DNA from: Nitratireductor indicus C115
Lineage (GTDB): Bacteria; Pseudomonadota; Alphaproteobacteria; Rhizobiales; Rhizobiaceae
DNA length: 64,000 bases
Direction: 5' to 3'
Assembly: GCF_000300515.1 (NCBI RefSeq)
Contig: NZ_AMSI01000006.1
Span: 242,499 to 306,498 of the forward strand
In this document: positions 38,262 through 46,847 of the stretch, one piece after another
How positions within the stretch are numbered: position 1 is the stretch's first letter
Layout: each line of letters begins with the position of its first letter
Notes under the pieces: generated by a model
Database searches by the model: none
What the model saw: only the letters and a program-made list of their open reading frames with translations
Told to the model about the DNA's origin: nothing
Position numbers and translations under genes: made by a program

Positions 38262-39617
38262 TCAGAACCCCTGCGCCATTGGAACAGGGGTGGTCTCGAC
38301 GGCTATCGGCGGACTGACGCCTGCCGCCATGCCCGCAAGGAGTGCAGCACCCCTACTGGCAGTTTCGATGATCTCGGGTTGCTCGAAGGGCCCGAGAATG
38401 TCCTTTTTGAGCGTGCGCACCAGCAGCGACCTGAGCCCACCGCCGGTGGCCACGATGCGGTCATGCGCACCGGCAAAATCCTGCATGCGCCCGACGAGCA
38501 CGCTTGCCCGTCGCTGCACCGCCTCGACCGTCGCCCGCCAGACGGCGGCCGGGTCCGGCTCATAACCGATGTTCGAAAGGCTGGCATTCTCCAGCCAGAC
38601 ATTGTCCACGACGGGGCTGCTCGGCGTCGTCGACAGGCGCAATGCCGCCCTGTCGAGTTCCTCCATATCCGCCTCGCCCTTGCCCATAAGCTTGAGGAAA
38701 CGCCACATGCCGATGCCCGAGCGAAGACTTGCAGTGAGCTGCACCTGACCGCTGAAGATGTCTCGACCAACGGCGATCTCCTGTTCCACTGCCTTCACCA
38801 GCGTGGCGCGGGTGATGTTCATCGCCGGCAGCCGGCGGATGAGCGCTTCCCCCGTACCGCAGGAATCGAGCAGGTTTGCCTGTCCCGTCGCGCCGACACC
38901 CACGCCGGCGGACAGGTGATCCATGCCGCACACGGTGACGGTTGCCCCGGCAAGGCGCGCATAGGTGCCGGTGACAACACCCCAGCTTTCGCCAGCGTGC
39001 CGGAGCTCGGAGAAAAGGCCACTCGGTGCACCGACGCAGGCCAGAAGATCTTCGGCCTCACGCTTTTCCACCACATCGAAAATACCCGTCCGGCTGGCGA
39101 GCGAAGGCTCCGTCGCCATGACGCCGGTAAGCCGGTAGGCAAACCACTCGGGAACGTTCATCCAGCGGCTCCAGAACGTTCTTGGCGCCACCTCGTGCAT
39201 GAACCACTCGAACTTCATGATGCTGGGCTTGAGATTGAGCGGCAAACCGGTCAGCCCGGCAAAGCCACGCGCGCCCATCACTGCCTCGATGCGGCTCACA
39301 GTGTCGCTGCCATGCTGATCATACCAGGGCAGGATCGGCGCGACCGGCTTGCCCGCACGGTCGACGATGACGCCCGACTCCGCGAACCCGGTTACCCCGA
39401 TGCCGAGCACGGTATGAGCGCCCGCCACCTTGTGAAGGGCGCGCATGAGTTGCTCAAACAGCACTTCCGGATCGAGTTGCCGCCCCTTCGGCGTATCCTC
39501 CCACGGGGTCAGCGCGGACGCCAATGCCAGATGCACGCCATCTGCGCCCACCGCCTGAACCTTGCAGGCGGTGCTGCCGATATCGACCCCGATCAGGATG
39601 CCGCTTGCATCGCTCAT
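38262..39617 (-). CDS. FGGY-family carbohydrate kinase
   Basis: A 451-residue ASKHA-fold sugar kinase. The phosphate-1 loop is GVDIGSTACKVQAVG; other elements are ILPWYDQHG (substrate), a GMDHLSAGVGVGATG segment with LLDSCGTGEAL, and the adenosine motif IVATGGGLRSLL near the C-terminus. It would phosphorylate a sugar, sugar acid or keto-deoxy acid. I chose ATG 39617 (MSDASGILIGVDIG), 2 nt after the aldolase stop; the longer frame overlaps the aldolase. Position directly after an IolC-C-type aldolase parallels inositol breakdown, where a kinase product is cleaved by that aldolase. Confidence 0.9.
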   Translation of the reverse strand: MSDASGILIGVDIGSTACKVQAVGADGVHLALASALTPWEDTPKGRQLDPEVLFEQLMRALHKVAGAHTVLGIGVTGFAESGVIVDRAGKPVAPILPWYDQHGSDTVSRIEAVMGARGFAGLTGLPLNLKPSIMKFEWFMHEVAPRTFWSRWMNVPEWFAYRLTGVMATEPSLASRTGIFDVVEKREAEDLLACVGAPSGLFSELRHAGESWGVVTGTYARLAGATVTVCGMDHLSAGVGVGATGQANLLDSCGTGEALIRRLPAMNITRATLVKAVEQEIAVGRDIFSGQVQLTASLRSGIGMWRFLKLMGKGEADMEELDRAALRLSTTPSSPVVDNVWLENASLSNIGYEPDPAAVWRATVEAVQRRASVLVGRMQDFAGAHDRIVATGGGLRSLLVRTLKKDILGPFEQPEIIETASRGAALLAGMAAGVSPPIAVETTPVPMAQGF

Positions 39618-39619
39618 GG

Positions 39620-40531
39620 TCAGTCGCGCTCCGCCCGGAAGGTTTCCACGTAGGAGGAAAAGCGTGCAGCGATGGCTGAAACCGCTTCTGCCCGACTCAG
39701 GCTGCCGTCCATCAGGCCAACGAGACTGTCGGCCCATGTGGAGCGGCCGATGGCGAAGCCCGTGAAACCTGGAACCCGCGCGGCCTTGCGGGTCCAGTCA
39801 AGGATGACCGGCTCCTCGGCACCGCGTCCCAGTATGATGCAGGCCACATGATCGCGCCCGCCGGCACGAGCCTGATCGGCAACCGCCTGATAGTCGGCGA
39901 CTTCGGTCAGCCCCTCAACCTTCCAGACATCCGCTTCGATGCCCGCTTCCTGATATTGAGCGATGGTTTCCACCATCATCGATGGACGCAGTTTCGTGTC
40001 GAAGCGCTCGCGTGAACCACCGACCGAAGCAAGCTGCTCCGGTGTCGGGAAAACCAGTAGCTCCAGCATGAATTTATAGGGGCGTGGCTTGAGCCAGTCC
40101 GAAAGTTCCTTCAGCCGGCTCTTCGAAAGGGCAACCGATTCCGGCTTGATGGCATCGTTGCGGATAGCCAGAACCTTCACCTGATCCGGTTCGAAGGCCT
40201 CGATATGCCGGTCGAACGCTTCGCCATATTCAAGCTCGAACACCTCCTGCATGGAACGTTCGGCGGGCATGGCAAGCACGATGCCGAGCTCCTTTGCCCG
40301 GTGAGCAATCGCCGCGCCGCATTCCTCATCCACGAGAATGCCGACATCGGACGGAGCAAGGCGAAGCGGCCCAAGACTTTCCAGAAGCCCGTCGAAGATC
40401 ACTTCCTTGAGTTCGGAAAAGTCGACCTTCCGACCCTGAAAGGTCCCGCCATTCTCGCCGAACATCTTGATCAGCGAGGCCCGGTGATCGAAGGCGAGTA
40501 TATAGAGGGGCGGTAAATTGGAAGCAGGCAT
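39620..40531 (-). CDS. IolC C-terminal (DUF2090)-type aldolase
   Basis: A 303-residue protein resembling the DUF2090 domain fused to IolC kinases and LacD-like class I aldolases. Features are LYILAFDHRASLIKMFG at the start, ILVDEECGAAIA, KFMLELLVFPTPEQL, the candidate Schiff-base Lys in DVWKVEGLTE, and ACIILGRGAEEPVILDWTRKAA. In inositol breakdown the relative cleaves 2-deoxy-5-keto-gluconate 6-phosphate to DHAP and malonate semialdehyde. Here it stands alone, between an FGGY kinase and an aldehyde dehydrogenase, so a phosphorylated keto-deoxy acid is a likely substrate. Confidence 0.82.
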   Translation of the reverse strand: MPASNLPPLYILAFDHRASLIKMFGENGGTFQGRKVDFSELKEVIFDGLLESLGPLRLAPSDVGILVDEECGAAIAHRAKELGIVLAMPAERSMQEVFELEYGEAFDRHIEAFEPDQVKVLAIRNDAIKPESVALSKSRLKELSDWLKPRPYKFMLELLVFPTPEQLASVGGSRERFDTKLRPSMMVETIAQYQEAGIEADVWKVEGLTEVADYQAVADQARAGGRDHVACIILGRGAEEPVILDWTRKAARVPGFTGFAIGRSTWADSLVGLMDGSLSRAEAVSAIAARFSSYVETFRAERD

Positions 40532-40555
40532 GATCTTGAAAAAGTCCCTCTGGTT

Positions 40556-42031
40556 TCAGTAAGCGGCCAGTTGCATGGCGACCGTCTTGATACGGGTGTA
40601 GAAGGCGAGACCGTCGAGCCCGTGCTCCTTGAAGGGGGAGCCGGAATCCTTGAACCCGCCGAATGGCTGATGCACGTCCCAACCGCTCGGCGGCAGGTTG
40701 ATGACGGCCTGACCGGTTTCGATGCTTGCAACGAAGCGGTGCGCAGCCGTCAGGTCATTGGTGAAGACGCCCGCCGCAAGCCCGTATTCCGTGTCGTTGG
40801 CCAGTGCGATTGCCTCATCGAGCGCATCGAAAGCGAGCACGGCGACCACCGGGCCGAAAACCTCCTCGTTCCAGATGCGCATTGCAGAAGAGACGCCCGT
40901 CAAAACCGTCGGCTGAACGAAACAACCTCGCCCATAGGGCCCTTCACTGAGCGGTGCTCCGCCGAAGGCCACCCGAGCGCCCTCCTCGCGGGCGCTGCCG
41001 ATCAGCTCCAGTACCTTGGAGCGCTGGCGCTCGTTCACCACCGGCCCCATGGTCGTTGCCTCGTTCGAAGCCGATCCGACCTGAACCTGTCCGGCCAGGG
41101 CCGCGAGCTTCTGCTCCACTTCGCCAAGAATGGAGCGGTGCACCAGAAGCCTGCTGACCGCCGTGCAACGCTGGCCGGTCTGACCAAAGATTGCCGGTAC
41201 GAGTTGCTTGAGGGCGCCGTCCACGTCCGCATCCGCGAGAAGAACTGCCGAATTCTTGCCGCCCATCTCGGTCTGCAACCGGGCCCTTCCGCCAGCAAGC
41301 GCCCGGCGCAGATATTTGCCGGTGGCGGTCGATCCCGTGAAGGTCACGCCGCCGATCCGCGGATCATCCGTCAGCACGGTTCCCCAGCCGGAGACATCGC
41401 CCGTGACCGTGTTCAGGACACCCGCCGGAAGGCCGGCCTCAACAAACATCTGCGCCAGTATCAGCGCGATTGCGGGCGTATCGGGCGAAGGCTTGAGCAC
41501 CACCGTGTTGCCGGAGATCAGCGCCGGTGCGATCTTGCGGCAGGGAACCATCAGCGGATCGTTCCATGGCGTGATTGCAAGCACGACGCCAAGAGGCTCG
41601 TGTACCGTCCAGGCGGAAACACCCGGCCTCCGGTCGGGGATAAGATCGCCATAGGGCAACCGGCCGATGCCGGCATAAAATTCAAGCATTTCTGCGCTGC
41701 GCTCGACCTCGATACCGGCCTCTCCATGGGTTTTGCCCATTTCGAAAGAAATCAGGTCACGCAGCTCTTCCGCACGTTCCCGGATCAGCCCGGCCACGCG
41801 GAAGAGCAGCTTCCCGCGCTCGACACTTGGCGTCGCACGCCAGGACGGCAGCGCTGAAGCCGCAGCATCGATTGCCGCCTTCACATCCTGCGGTCCCATC
41901 GCGGGGACATGGGCCAGAATGCGCTCCTGATCCGCCGGATCGAGCGAGGTCATGCCACCGCCGGGACCTCCGTCAGGGTTGCCCACCCATTCGCCGGCAA
42001 CCAGGTTTTTCAGCTTGAGCGGAAACTGCAT
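40556..42031 (-). CDS. NAD(P)-dependent aldehyde dehydrogenase
   Basis: A 491-residue ALDH: ITPWNDPLMVPCRKIAPALI (active-site Asn), NTVVLKPSPDTPAIA (cofactor Lys), TFTGSTATGKYL, QTEMGGKNSAVLL (general-base Glu), FGQTGQRCTAVSRLL (catalytic Cys), and EEVFGPVVAVL. I chose ATG 42031 because GGGAGGGTGAG lies upstream; the frame to 42061 overlaps the enolase end. In this operon it would oxidise the semialdehyde released by the aldolase. The sequence is not of the CoA-acylating IolA type as far as I can judge. Confidence 0.93.
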   Translation of the reverse strand: MQFPLKLKNLVAGEWVGNPDGGPGGGMTSLDPADQERILAHVPAMGPQDVKAAIDAAASALPSWRATPSVERGKLLFRVAGLIRERAEELRDLISFEMGKTHGEAGIEVERSAEMLEFYAGIGRLPYGDLIPDRRPGVSAWTVHEPLGVVLAITPWNDPLMVPCRKIAPALISGNTVVLKPSPDTPAIALILAQMFVEAGLPAGVLNTVTGDVSGWGTVLTDDPRIGGVTFTGSTATGKYLRRALAGGRARLQTEMGGKNSAVLLADADVDGALKQLVPAIFGQTGQRCTAVSRLLVHRSILGEVEQKLAALAGQVQVGSASNEATTMGPVVNERQRSKVLELIGSAREEGARVAFGGAPLSEGPYGRGCFVQPTVLTGVSSAMRIWNEEVFGPVVAVLAFDALDEAIALANDTEYGLAAGVFTNDLTAAHRFVASIETGQAVINLPPSGWDVHQPFGGFKDSGSPFKEHGLDGLAFYTRIKTVAMQLAAY

Positions 42032-42036
42032 CGTGC

Positions 42037-43170
42037 TCACCCTCCCGTAACGTTCTGCCATTCACCCACGAGATATTTGTCGAGCGCCGCCTCGTCGAAA
42101 TCGAAGCCGAGCCCCGGCTGCTCGTGCAGGTTCAGCTCGCCATTGTCGAAGGAGAGCTGGCGGTCGATGATGTCGCACAGATTGTGCACGCCGTTGCCGA
42201 CGAAGAATTCGACATAATCCGCGCTGGGAAATGCGCTTACGAGCGGTGCATGCAGATCGTGGAACCAGTGCGGGCAGAGCGTCACGCCATAGGCGCTGGC
42301 CAGGTCGGCGATGCGCCGCAATTCGCTGATGCCGCCGCAAACCGCGGCATCCTGCTGTAGAATGATCGCAGCGCCCGCATCGAGCAGTTCCTTGCTGCGC
42401 CAGCGGCCGGCTTCGATCTCGCCCGTCGCCACGCTGATCGGCGTTTCGCGGGCAAGACGCGCGTGGTTGATGATGTCGTCCGGGCTGAACGGCTCCTCGA
42501 TCCAGTACGGATTGTAGGGTTCCCAGAGGCGCAGCGCGCCAAGCGCTGCCGGAAGGTCCTTCCATGCATTGTTCGCATCGAGCATAAGGACACCATCGGG
42601 ACCGATGGCGTCGCGTGCCGCCGCGATGCGATCCGCATCCTCGGCCGCACTCACCCGGCCCACCTTCATCTTGACTGCCTTGAAGCCCTTCTCGACATAG
42701 GAAGTCATTTCCTTGTGGACGCCTTCGACCCCCTTGCCCTCCAGGTAATAGCCGCCGCTGGCATAGGCCTTCACCCGGTTGGAGCGACCGCCCAGATATT
42801 TGTGAAGCGGCAGATTGGCCGCCCGTGCATTGCGATCCCAAAGAGCGATATCGATAGCCGACAGCGCGCGCATGACGGAACCAACCCGGCCATGCAAGAG
42901 GCTCTCCTGGTACATGGCGCCCCAGGCACCTTCCACCAGATGCGCATCCATACCGAGAACCACGGGCCCGAGCAGGTCGGTGACAGCCATCGTTGCCAGC
43001 TGGGCGGCGCGGTGACCTGGATAGCAGAAGCCAATGCCGGTGACGCCATCGTCGCCAGTGACACGAACGAGCGTGTATTCGCGCTGTAGAACGGTGCGGC
43101 TGGAGAAGCCAGTCGGGGCCGGCAGCGGAATGCTGGCCGTAGCCGCCTCAATCTTTCGAATGGTCGTCAC
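42037..43170 (-). CDS. Enolase-superfamily (mandelate racemase group) acid-sugar dehydratase or racemase
   Basis: A 377-residue enolase-superfamily enzyme with a full catalytic set: KAVKMKVG (KxK), LMLDANNAW (Asp), YWIEEPF (Glu), VATGEIEAG (Glu), ILQQDAAVCGG (Asp) and LCPHWFHDLH (His). KxK plus the His-Asp pair is the mandelate racemase pattern, used for racemisation or dehydration of acid sugars. I chose GTG 43170 (VTTIRKIEA), which has GAGGA 8 nt upstream; ATG 43203 would add 11 residues. It is the first gene of the kinase-aldolase-ALDH-transporter operon and is divergent from its LysR gene. Confidence 0.9.
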   Translation of the reverse strand: MTTIRKIEAATASIPLPAPTGFSSRTVLQREYTLVRVTGDDGVTGIGFCYPGHRAAQLATMAVTDLLGPVVLGMDAHLVEGAWGAMYQESLLHGRVGSVMRALSAIDIALWDRNARAANLPLHKYLGGRSNRVKAYASGGYYLEGKGVEGVHKEMTSYVEKGFKAVKMKVGRVSAAEDADRIAAARDAIGPDGVLMLDANNAWKDLPAALGALRLWEPYNPYWIEEPFSPDDIINHARLARETPISVATGEIEAGRWRSKELLDAGAAIILQQDAAVCGGISELRRIADLASAYGVTLCPHWFHDLHAPLVSAFPSADYVEFFVGNGVHNLCDIIDRQLSFDNGELNLHEQPGLGFDFDEAALDKYLVGEWQNVTGG

Positions 43171-43264
43171 GTCAAATCCTCGTTCAATCTCCGCACAGCG
43201 CATGGGTGGCTTGCGTGAGATGCACGTTAGGCTTGACCTTAGATGAAATCAAAATGATAGTTTG

Positions 43265-43277
43265 GATATCTAATATC
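43265..43277. promoter_or_regulatory. Short dyad at the LysR divergent promoter
   Basis: GATAT (43265-43269) and ATATC (43273-43277) form an AT-rich inverted repeat 16 bp before the LysR ATG. It could be part of a LysR box controlling the divergent enolase operon. Confidence 0.3.
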
Positions 43278-43292
43278 AGGATTTCCGATAAT

Positions 43293-44219
43293 ATGGACAT
43301 ACGTTCGCTGCGAACCTTCATCTCCGTTGTTGAGAACCGTGGTTTCGCCAACGCTGCCGATGCATTGCATTACTCGCAACCCACGGTAAGCGCGCATATC
43401 GCCTCGCTTGAGGAAGATTTGGGCGTGGAGCTGTTTCATCGCGATCGCCGGCCGGTGGAGCTCACCCCGCCCGGCGCAGCGCTTCTGCCTCACGCCCGCG
43501 CCATCCTGAACCAGATGGAAGCAGCGCGCGGCGATGTCTCCGATTTCCTGGGTGCCAAGCGCGGCACCGTGCGCCTCGGCACCTATCCGAGCGCCACGGC
43601 AGGCTACATCCCCACCCTGCTCGACCAGTTCCGGGAGGTATATCCTCTGGTGGATATCCATCTGGTGGAACTGGGCGGCGCCTATATGGAGCAGGCGGCC
43701 ATCGCCGGGGATGTTAACCTGTTCCTGCGCCAGACGACCCCGCCGCTCTCAAGCGTGAAGTTCGAGAGCCTGCCCCTGTGGCAGGAGGACTTCAAGGTTG
43801 TCTTCAGGCCGGAGCACGAACTGGCAAAGACATTCGGACCGATCCCACCGGATGAGCTTTTAAGGCACCGGCTCATCATGACCGGCCGCTATCAGACGGA
43901 GGGAATTCTTACCCATCCCTTCTGGCACCATCTCGGCGAACCACCGAAACTGGCATTCGAGGTGAGCCAGCCTCAATCCCTCATCGAGCTCGTCCGCTCC
44001 CGTCAGGGGGTCGGCGTCACCACGGCTCTGGCTCTTCACGTCTCGCGCGTCGATAACCTGATCGTGCGCGCCATAGACGACCCGCTGGCCGTGCGCGATG
44101 TCTGTCTTTACTGGCCGAAGAACCGCGCCCTTTCGGTCGCCGCCCGCACATTGCGGGATTTCATGTACAAGAAGGCCAGCATTCCAAGCTGCGCCCGCCC
44201 CGCGCCCCACCTTTCCTAA
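43293..44219 (+). CDS. LysR-family transcriptional regulator
   Basis: A 308-residue LTTR. The N-terminal winged HTH is MDIRSLRTFISVVENRGFAN, ADALHYSQPTVSAHIASLEE, LGVELFHRDRRPVELTPPGA; the effector domain begins near KRGTVRLGTYPSATAGYIP. I chose ATG 43293 because LTTRs begin at this residue pattern; the frame from 43206 adds unrelated sequence. It is divergent from the enolase-ALDH-aldolase-kinase-ABC operon, the usual arrangement for an LTTR activating its neighbour in response to a pathway intermediate. Confidence 0.92.
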   Translation: MDIRSLRTFISVVENRGFANAADALHYSQPTVSAHIASLEEDLGVELFHRDRRPVELTPPGAALLPHARAILNQMEAARGDVSDFLGAKRGTVRLGTYPSATAGYIPTLLDQFREVYPLVDIHLVELGGAYMEQAAIAGDVNLFLRQTTPPLSSVKFESLPLWQEDFKVVFRPEHELAKTFGPIPPDELLRHRLIMTGRYQTEGILTHPFWHHLGEPPKLAFEVSQPQSLIELVRSRQGVGVTTALALHVSRVDNLIVRAIDDPLAVRDVCLYWPKNRALSVAARTLRDFMYKKASIPSCARPAPHLS

Positions 44220-44334
44220 GGCCACGTGGAAAGGCCGAGGACTGAGCAGTTTTCAGCGCTGGCGCAGCATTCCTCATTCGCGATTGCGATTGTCCCGCGC
44301 GAGACTGGAGGCAAGGTGAAAGGAGCCTGCACGC

Positions 44335-45114
44335 ATGGTTTCCAGCATGATCCACTGCGCCAAACACCCGAGCGGATATGCCGAACTCGTCATCGACCGG
44401 CCGCAGGCCCGCAACGCCTTGTGTGTGGCCCTGACCGATGCGATGGCACAGACCCTGGAGCGGCTTCGCGAAGACAGCGAAACACGGGTCGTTCTTCTGC
44501 GTTCGGAGGGAGACCACTTCGCCGCCGGAGCCGATATTCGCGAAATGCTCGACATGAGTGCCGAAACCGCGCGCGCAACGGATTTTGCCGGCTGCTGCGT
44601 GGCACTTGGTGACTTCCCCAAACCCGTGATCGGATTGGTTCAAGGTTATGCACTCGGCGGCGGCTGCGAACTCGTGGAGATGTGCGACATCGTCCTGGCT
44701 GCCGAGAACGCCGTTTTCAGTCATCCCGAAATCAGCCTCGGGACCATGCCGGGCGCCGGTGGCACACAGCGCCTGCCAAGGCTGATTGGCACGGCCAAGG
44801 CAATGGACATGCTTCTGTCCGGCCACCGCATGGACGCAATCGAAGCCGAACGCTGCGGTCTTGTTTCCCGCATCGTTCCACCTGACCGGCTCCTTGAGGA
44901 GGGACGTGAATACGCCAGCGGACTTGCGGCCCTTTCAGGCACAGTCCTGAACTCGATCAAGAAAGCTGTCCGCGCAAGTATGGAAATGCCCCTCAAGGAG
45001 GGGCTGAAATTGGAACGCGCGCTCTTCCACCAGACGCTGGGCCTGCCCGACCGGCAGGAAGGAATGCGCGCCTTCACCGAACGCCGCAAACCACTCTTCA
45101 ACGCCACGCGCTGA
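44335..45114 (+). CDS. Enoyl-CoA hydratase/isomerase family protein
   Basis: A 259-residue crotonase-fold protein. Motifs are FAAGADIREM (oxyanion hole), VQGYALGGGCELVEMCDIVL, and the two catalytic acids in FSHPEISLGTMPGAGGTQRL, as in hydratases of fatty-acid or aromatic breakdown. AAAGGAG precedes the ATG by about 9 nt; the second ATG (MIHCAKH) is an alternative. It lies 115 bp after the LysR gene and is convergent with the ThDP-enzyme gene. No thiolase, CoA ligase or acyl-CoA dehydrogenase is nearby, so its pathway is unclear. Confidence 0.9.
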   Translation: MVSSMIHCAKHPSGYAELVIDRPQARNALCVALTDAMAQTLERLREDSETRVVLLRSEGDHFAAGADIREMLDMSAETARATDFAGCCVALGDFPKPVIGLVQGYALGGGCELVEMCDIVLAAENAVFSHPEISLGTMPGAGGTQRLPRLIGTAKAMDMLLSGHRMDAIEAERCGLVSRIVPPDRLLEEGREYASGLAALSGTVLNSIKKAVRASMEMPLKEGLKLERALFHQTLGLPDRQEGMRAFTERRKPLFNATR

Positions 45115-45146
45115 AGAACGAAGACCGGGAGGAATATCCGGTTATT

Positions 45147-45176
45147 CTGCGGCCGGGCCAGGTTGCCCGGTCGCAG
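45147..45176. terminator. Bidirectional hairpin between convergent genes
   Basis: CTGCGGCCGGGC (45147-45158) pairs with GCCCGGTCGCAG (45165-45176) with one G-U pair and a 6-nt loop. It lies between the convergent enoyl-CoA hydratase and ThDP-enzyme genes. No clear T-run flanks it, so termination strength is uncertain. Confidence 0.5.
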
Positions 45177-45193
45177 CATCGATGCTCGGCGAG

Positions 45194-46843
45194 CTAGTGC
45201 GCCTTGTCCTTCTTGAGCACGAGCTCATCATACTCGCGGCTCGAGACGAGCGCCTCGACAATCATCGGCTTACCGGTGGCAAAGGCTTCGCGCAGCGCCT
45301 TGCGGAATCCTTCCCGGTCGCTTGCCGTCATCACAGGAACGCCGAAGATATTGTCGCCGCCAATGGTGCCTTTGGCCCGAATGGGCGTGCCATAGATCGG
45401 GTTCTGCTTCTTCTGCTGCTTGATGCGGATAAGCGCCAGGTCATTGTCCGTCAGCACCACGGTGACGATGGGCAGGTTGAGCCGCACGGCAGTTGCCAGT
45501 TCCCCCGCGGACATCAGGAACCCGCCATCACCCACGACCGTGCAGACATCGGCTTGCGGCCTGCACAGCTTCGCTGCAATGGCAGCGGGAATCCCGAAGC
45601 CCATGGTCGACCATCCGTTGGTCATGATCTGCCGGCCTGGTGCGGGCGTAAGCCATTTCTGGCCGATGAGATGAGTATGTGCCCCCACATCGCAGGTCAT
45701 GATGCCGTCCTGAGGCAGAACCTCGCGGAGGATATCGAGTGCCGCGCAGGGGCCAAACGCATCGATGCCCTTGAGCCGTTCGAACATCGCTTCGCGCCGC
45801 TCCTTCAGCGCCGCCATGTCCCATTCCTTTGGATCCATCGACACGGTCCCCAAGGCGGCCACGCTGGAAACGATGTCGCCCGTCACCTCAAGCAGGTCGG
45901 GGTAAACCTCACGATCAATATCGGCGGGCTCATCGTCGATATTGATCAGCGCCACTTCCGGCGCCCATGCCTCGACGTTGAACTCGACGGGATCATAACC
46001 CACCAGAACCACCAGATCGGCCTGCTGGTGGGTCTTGCCGACTTCGTCGGAAAGGGCATGGAACAGAACCCCCGCATAGCAGGGGTGATCTTCAGCAATC
46101 AGCCCCTTGGCCATGGGTGTGATGACCACGGGAATACCGTGAGCCTCGGCGAAACGCACAACGGCATCGCCCACGCCGGTTCGCACCGCGGAGAGCCCCA
46201 GTGCGATGACCGGCTTCCGCGCAACGCGAAGCGCAGCCTGCATTGCCTCGATGCTGGCGGCAGAAGCCTTTTCCGGTATCGCCGGATGCGATACCGCCAG
46301 GCCCGTCGCCGGAACATTCATCTCGGCACTCATGCCGACCGGCAACCCGACATGGACCGAACCGGGCCGCCCCGAAAGCGCCACCGTCGCAGCATCGGAA
46401 AAGATTTCGCGAACCTTGTCCGCCTCAAGCCTGGTCGTCTTCTTCGTCACCGGAGCGAACAGCGCCTGATGATCGATCCCCATCTGGGTGACCCTGCCGC
46501 GCATCGGTGCGGGCATCTCGTCGGTCAGCGCAATCATGGGCGAGCGATCCAGCAACGCTCCGCCGACACCCGTCGACAGATTTGTCGCGCCAGGACCGAA
46601 AGTGCCGAAGCAGATGCCAGGCACGCCGGTCAGGCGACCGCAGACATCGGCCATGATCGCTCCCGTCCCCTCATGGGTGGTCAGGACGAACTCGATGCCG
46701 TCGGTCGTGCGCATGGCTTCCATATAGTCCACCCAGCCACCGCTCGGAACGCCGAAGACATGATGCACGCCCAGATCGCGCAATGTTTCGACCACTTGCC
46801 GTGCGACGCTCGTTTTTTCGCTTGCGGTCCGTGCGCTTGTCAT
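45194..46843 (-). CDS. Thiamine-diphosphate-dependent 2-oxo acid decarboxylase/lyase (acetolactate synthase superfamily)
   Basis: About 549 residues with the three-domain ThDP layout. The N-terminal Pyr domain has the cofactor-activating Glu in LTTHEGTGAIMAD. The middle domain has VVLVGYDPVEFN. The PP domain has VVGDGGFLMSAGEL to VVLTDNDLALI (metal/ThDP motif). FAPVTKKTTRL after MGIDHQAL is typical of acetolactate-synthase relatives. I chose ATG 46843, 4 nt after the aldehyde dehydrogenase stop; ATGs at 46855 and 46870 would overlap that gene. Pairing with the ALDH suggests 2-oxo acid to aldehyde to acid. No small regulatory subunit gene is present, so branched-chain synthesis is unlikely. 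Confidence 0.87.
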   Translation of the reverse strand: MTSARTASEKTSVARQVVETLRDLGVHHVFGVPSGGWVDYMEAMRTTDGIEFVLTTHEGTGAIMADVCGRLTGVPGICFGTFGPGATNLSTGVGGALLDRSPMIALTDEMPAPMRGRVTQMGIDHQALFAPVTKKTTRLEADKVREIFSDAATVALSGRPGSVHVGLPVGMSAEMNVPATGLAVSHPAIPEKASAASIEAMQAALRVARKPVIALGLSAVRTGVGDAVVRFAEAHGIPVVITPMAKGLIAEDHPCYAGVLFHALSDEVGKTHQQADLVVLVGYDPVEFNVEAWAPEVALINIDDEPADIDREVYPDLLEVTGDIVSSVAALGTVSMDPKEWDMAALKERREAMFERLKGIDAFGPCAALDILREVLPQDGIMTCDVGAHTHLIGQKWLTPAPGRQIMTNGWSTMGFGIPAAIAAKLCRPQADVCTVVGDGGFLMSAGELATAVRLNLPIVTVVLTDNDLALIRIKQQKKQNPIYGTPIRAKGTIGGDNIFGVPVMTASDREGFRKALREAFATGKPMIVEALVSSREYDELVLKKDKAH

Positions 46844-46847
46844 ATTC

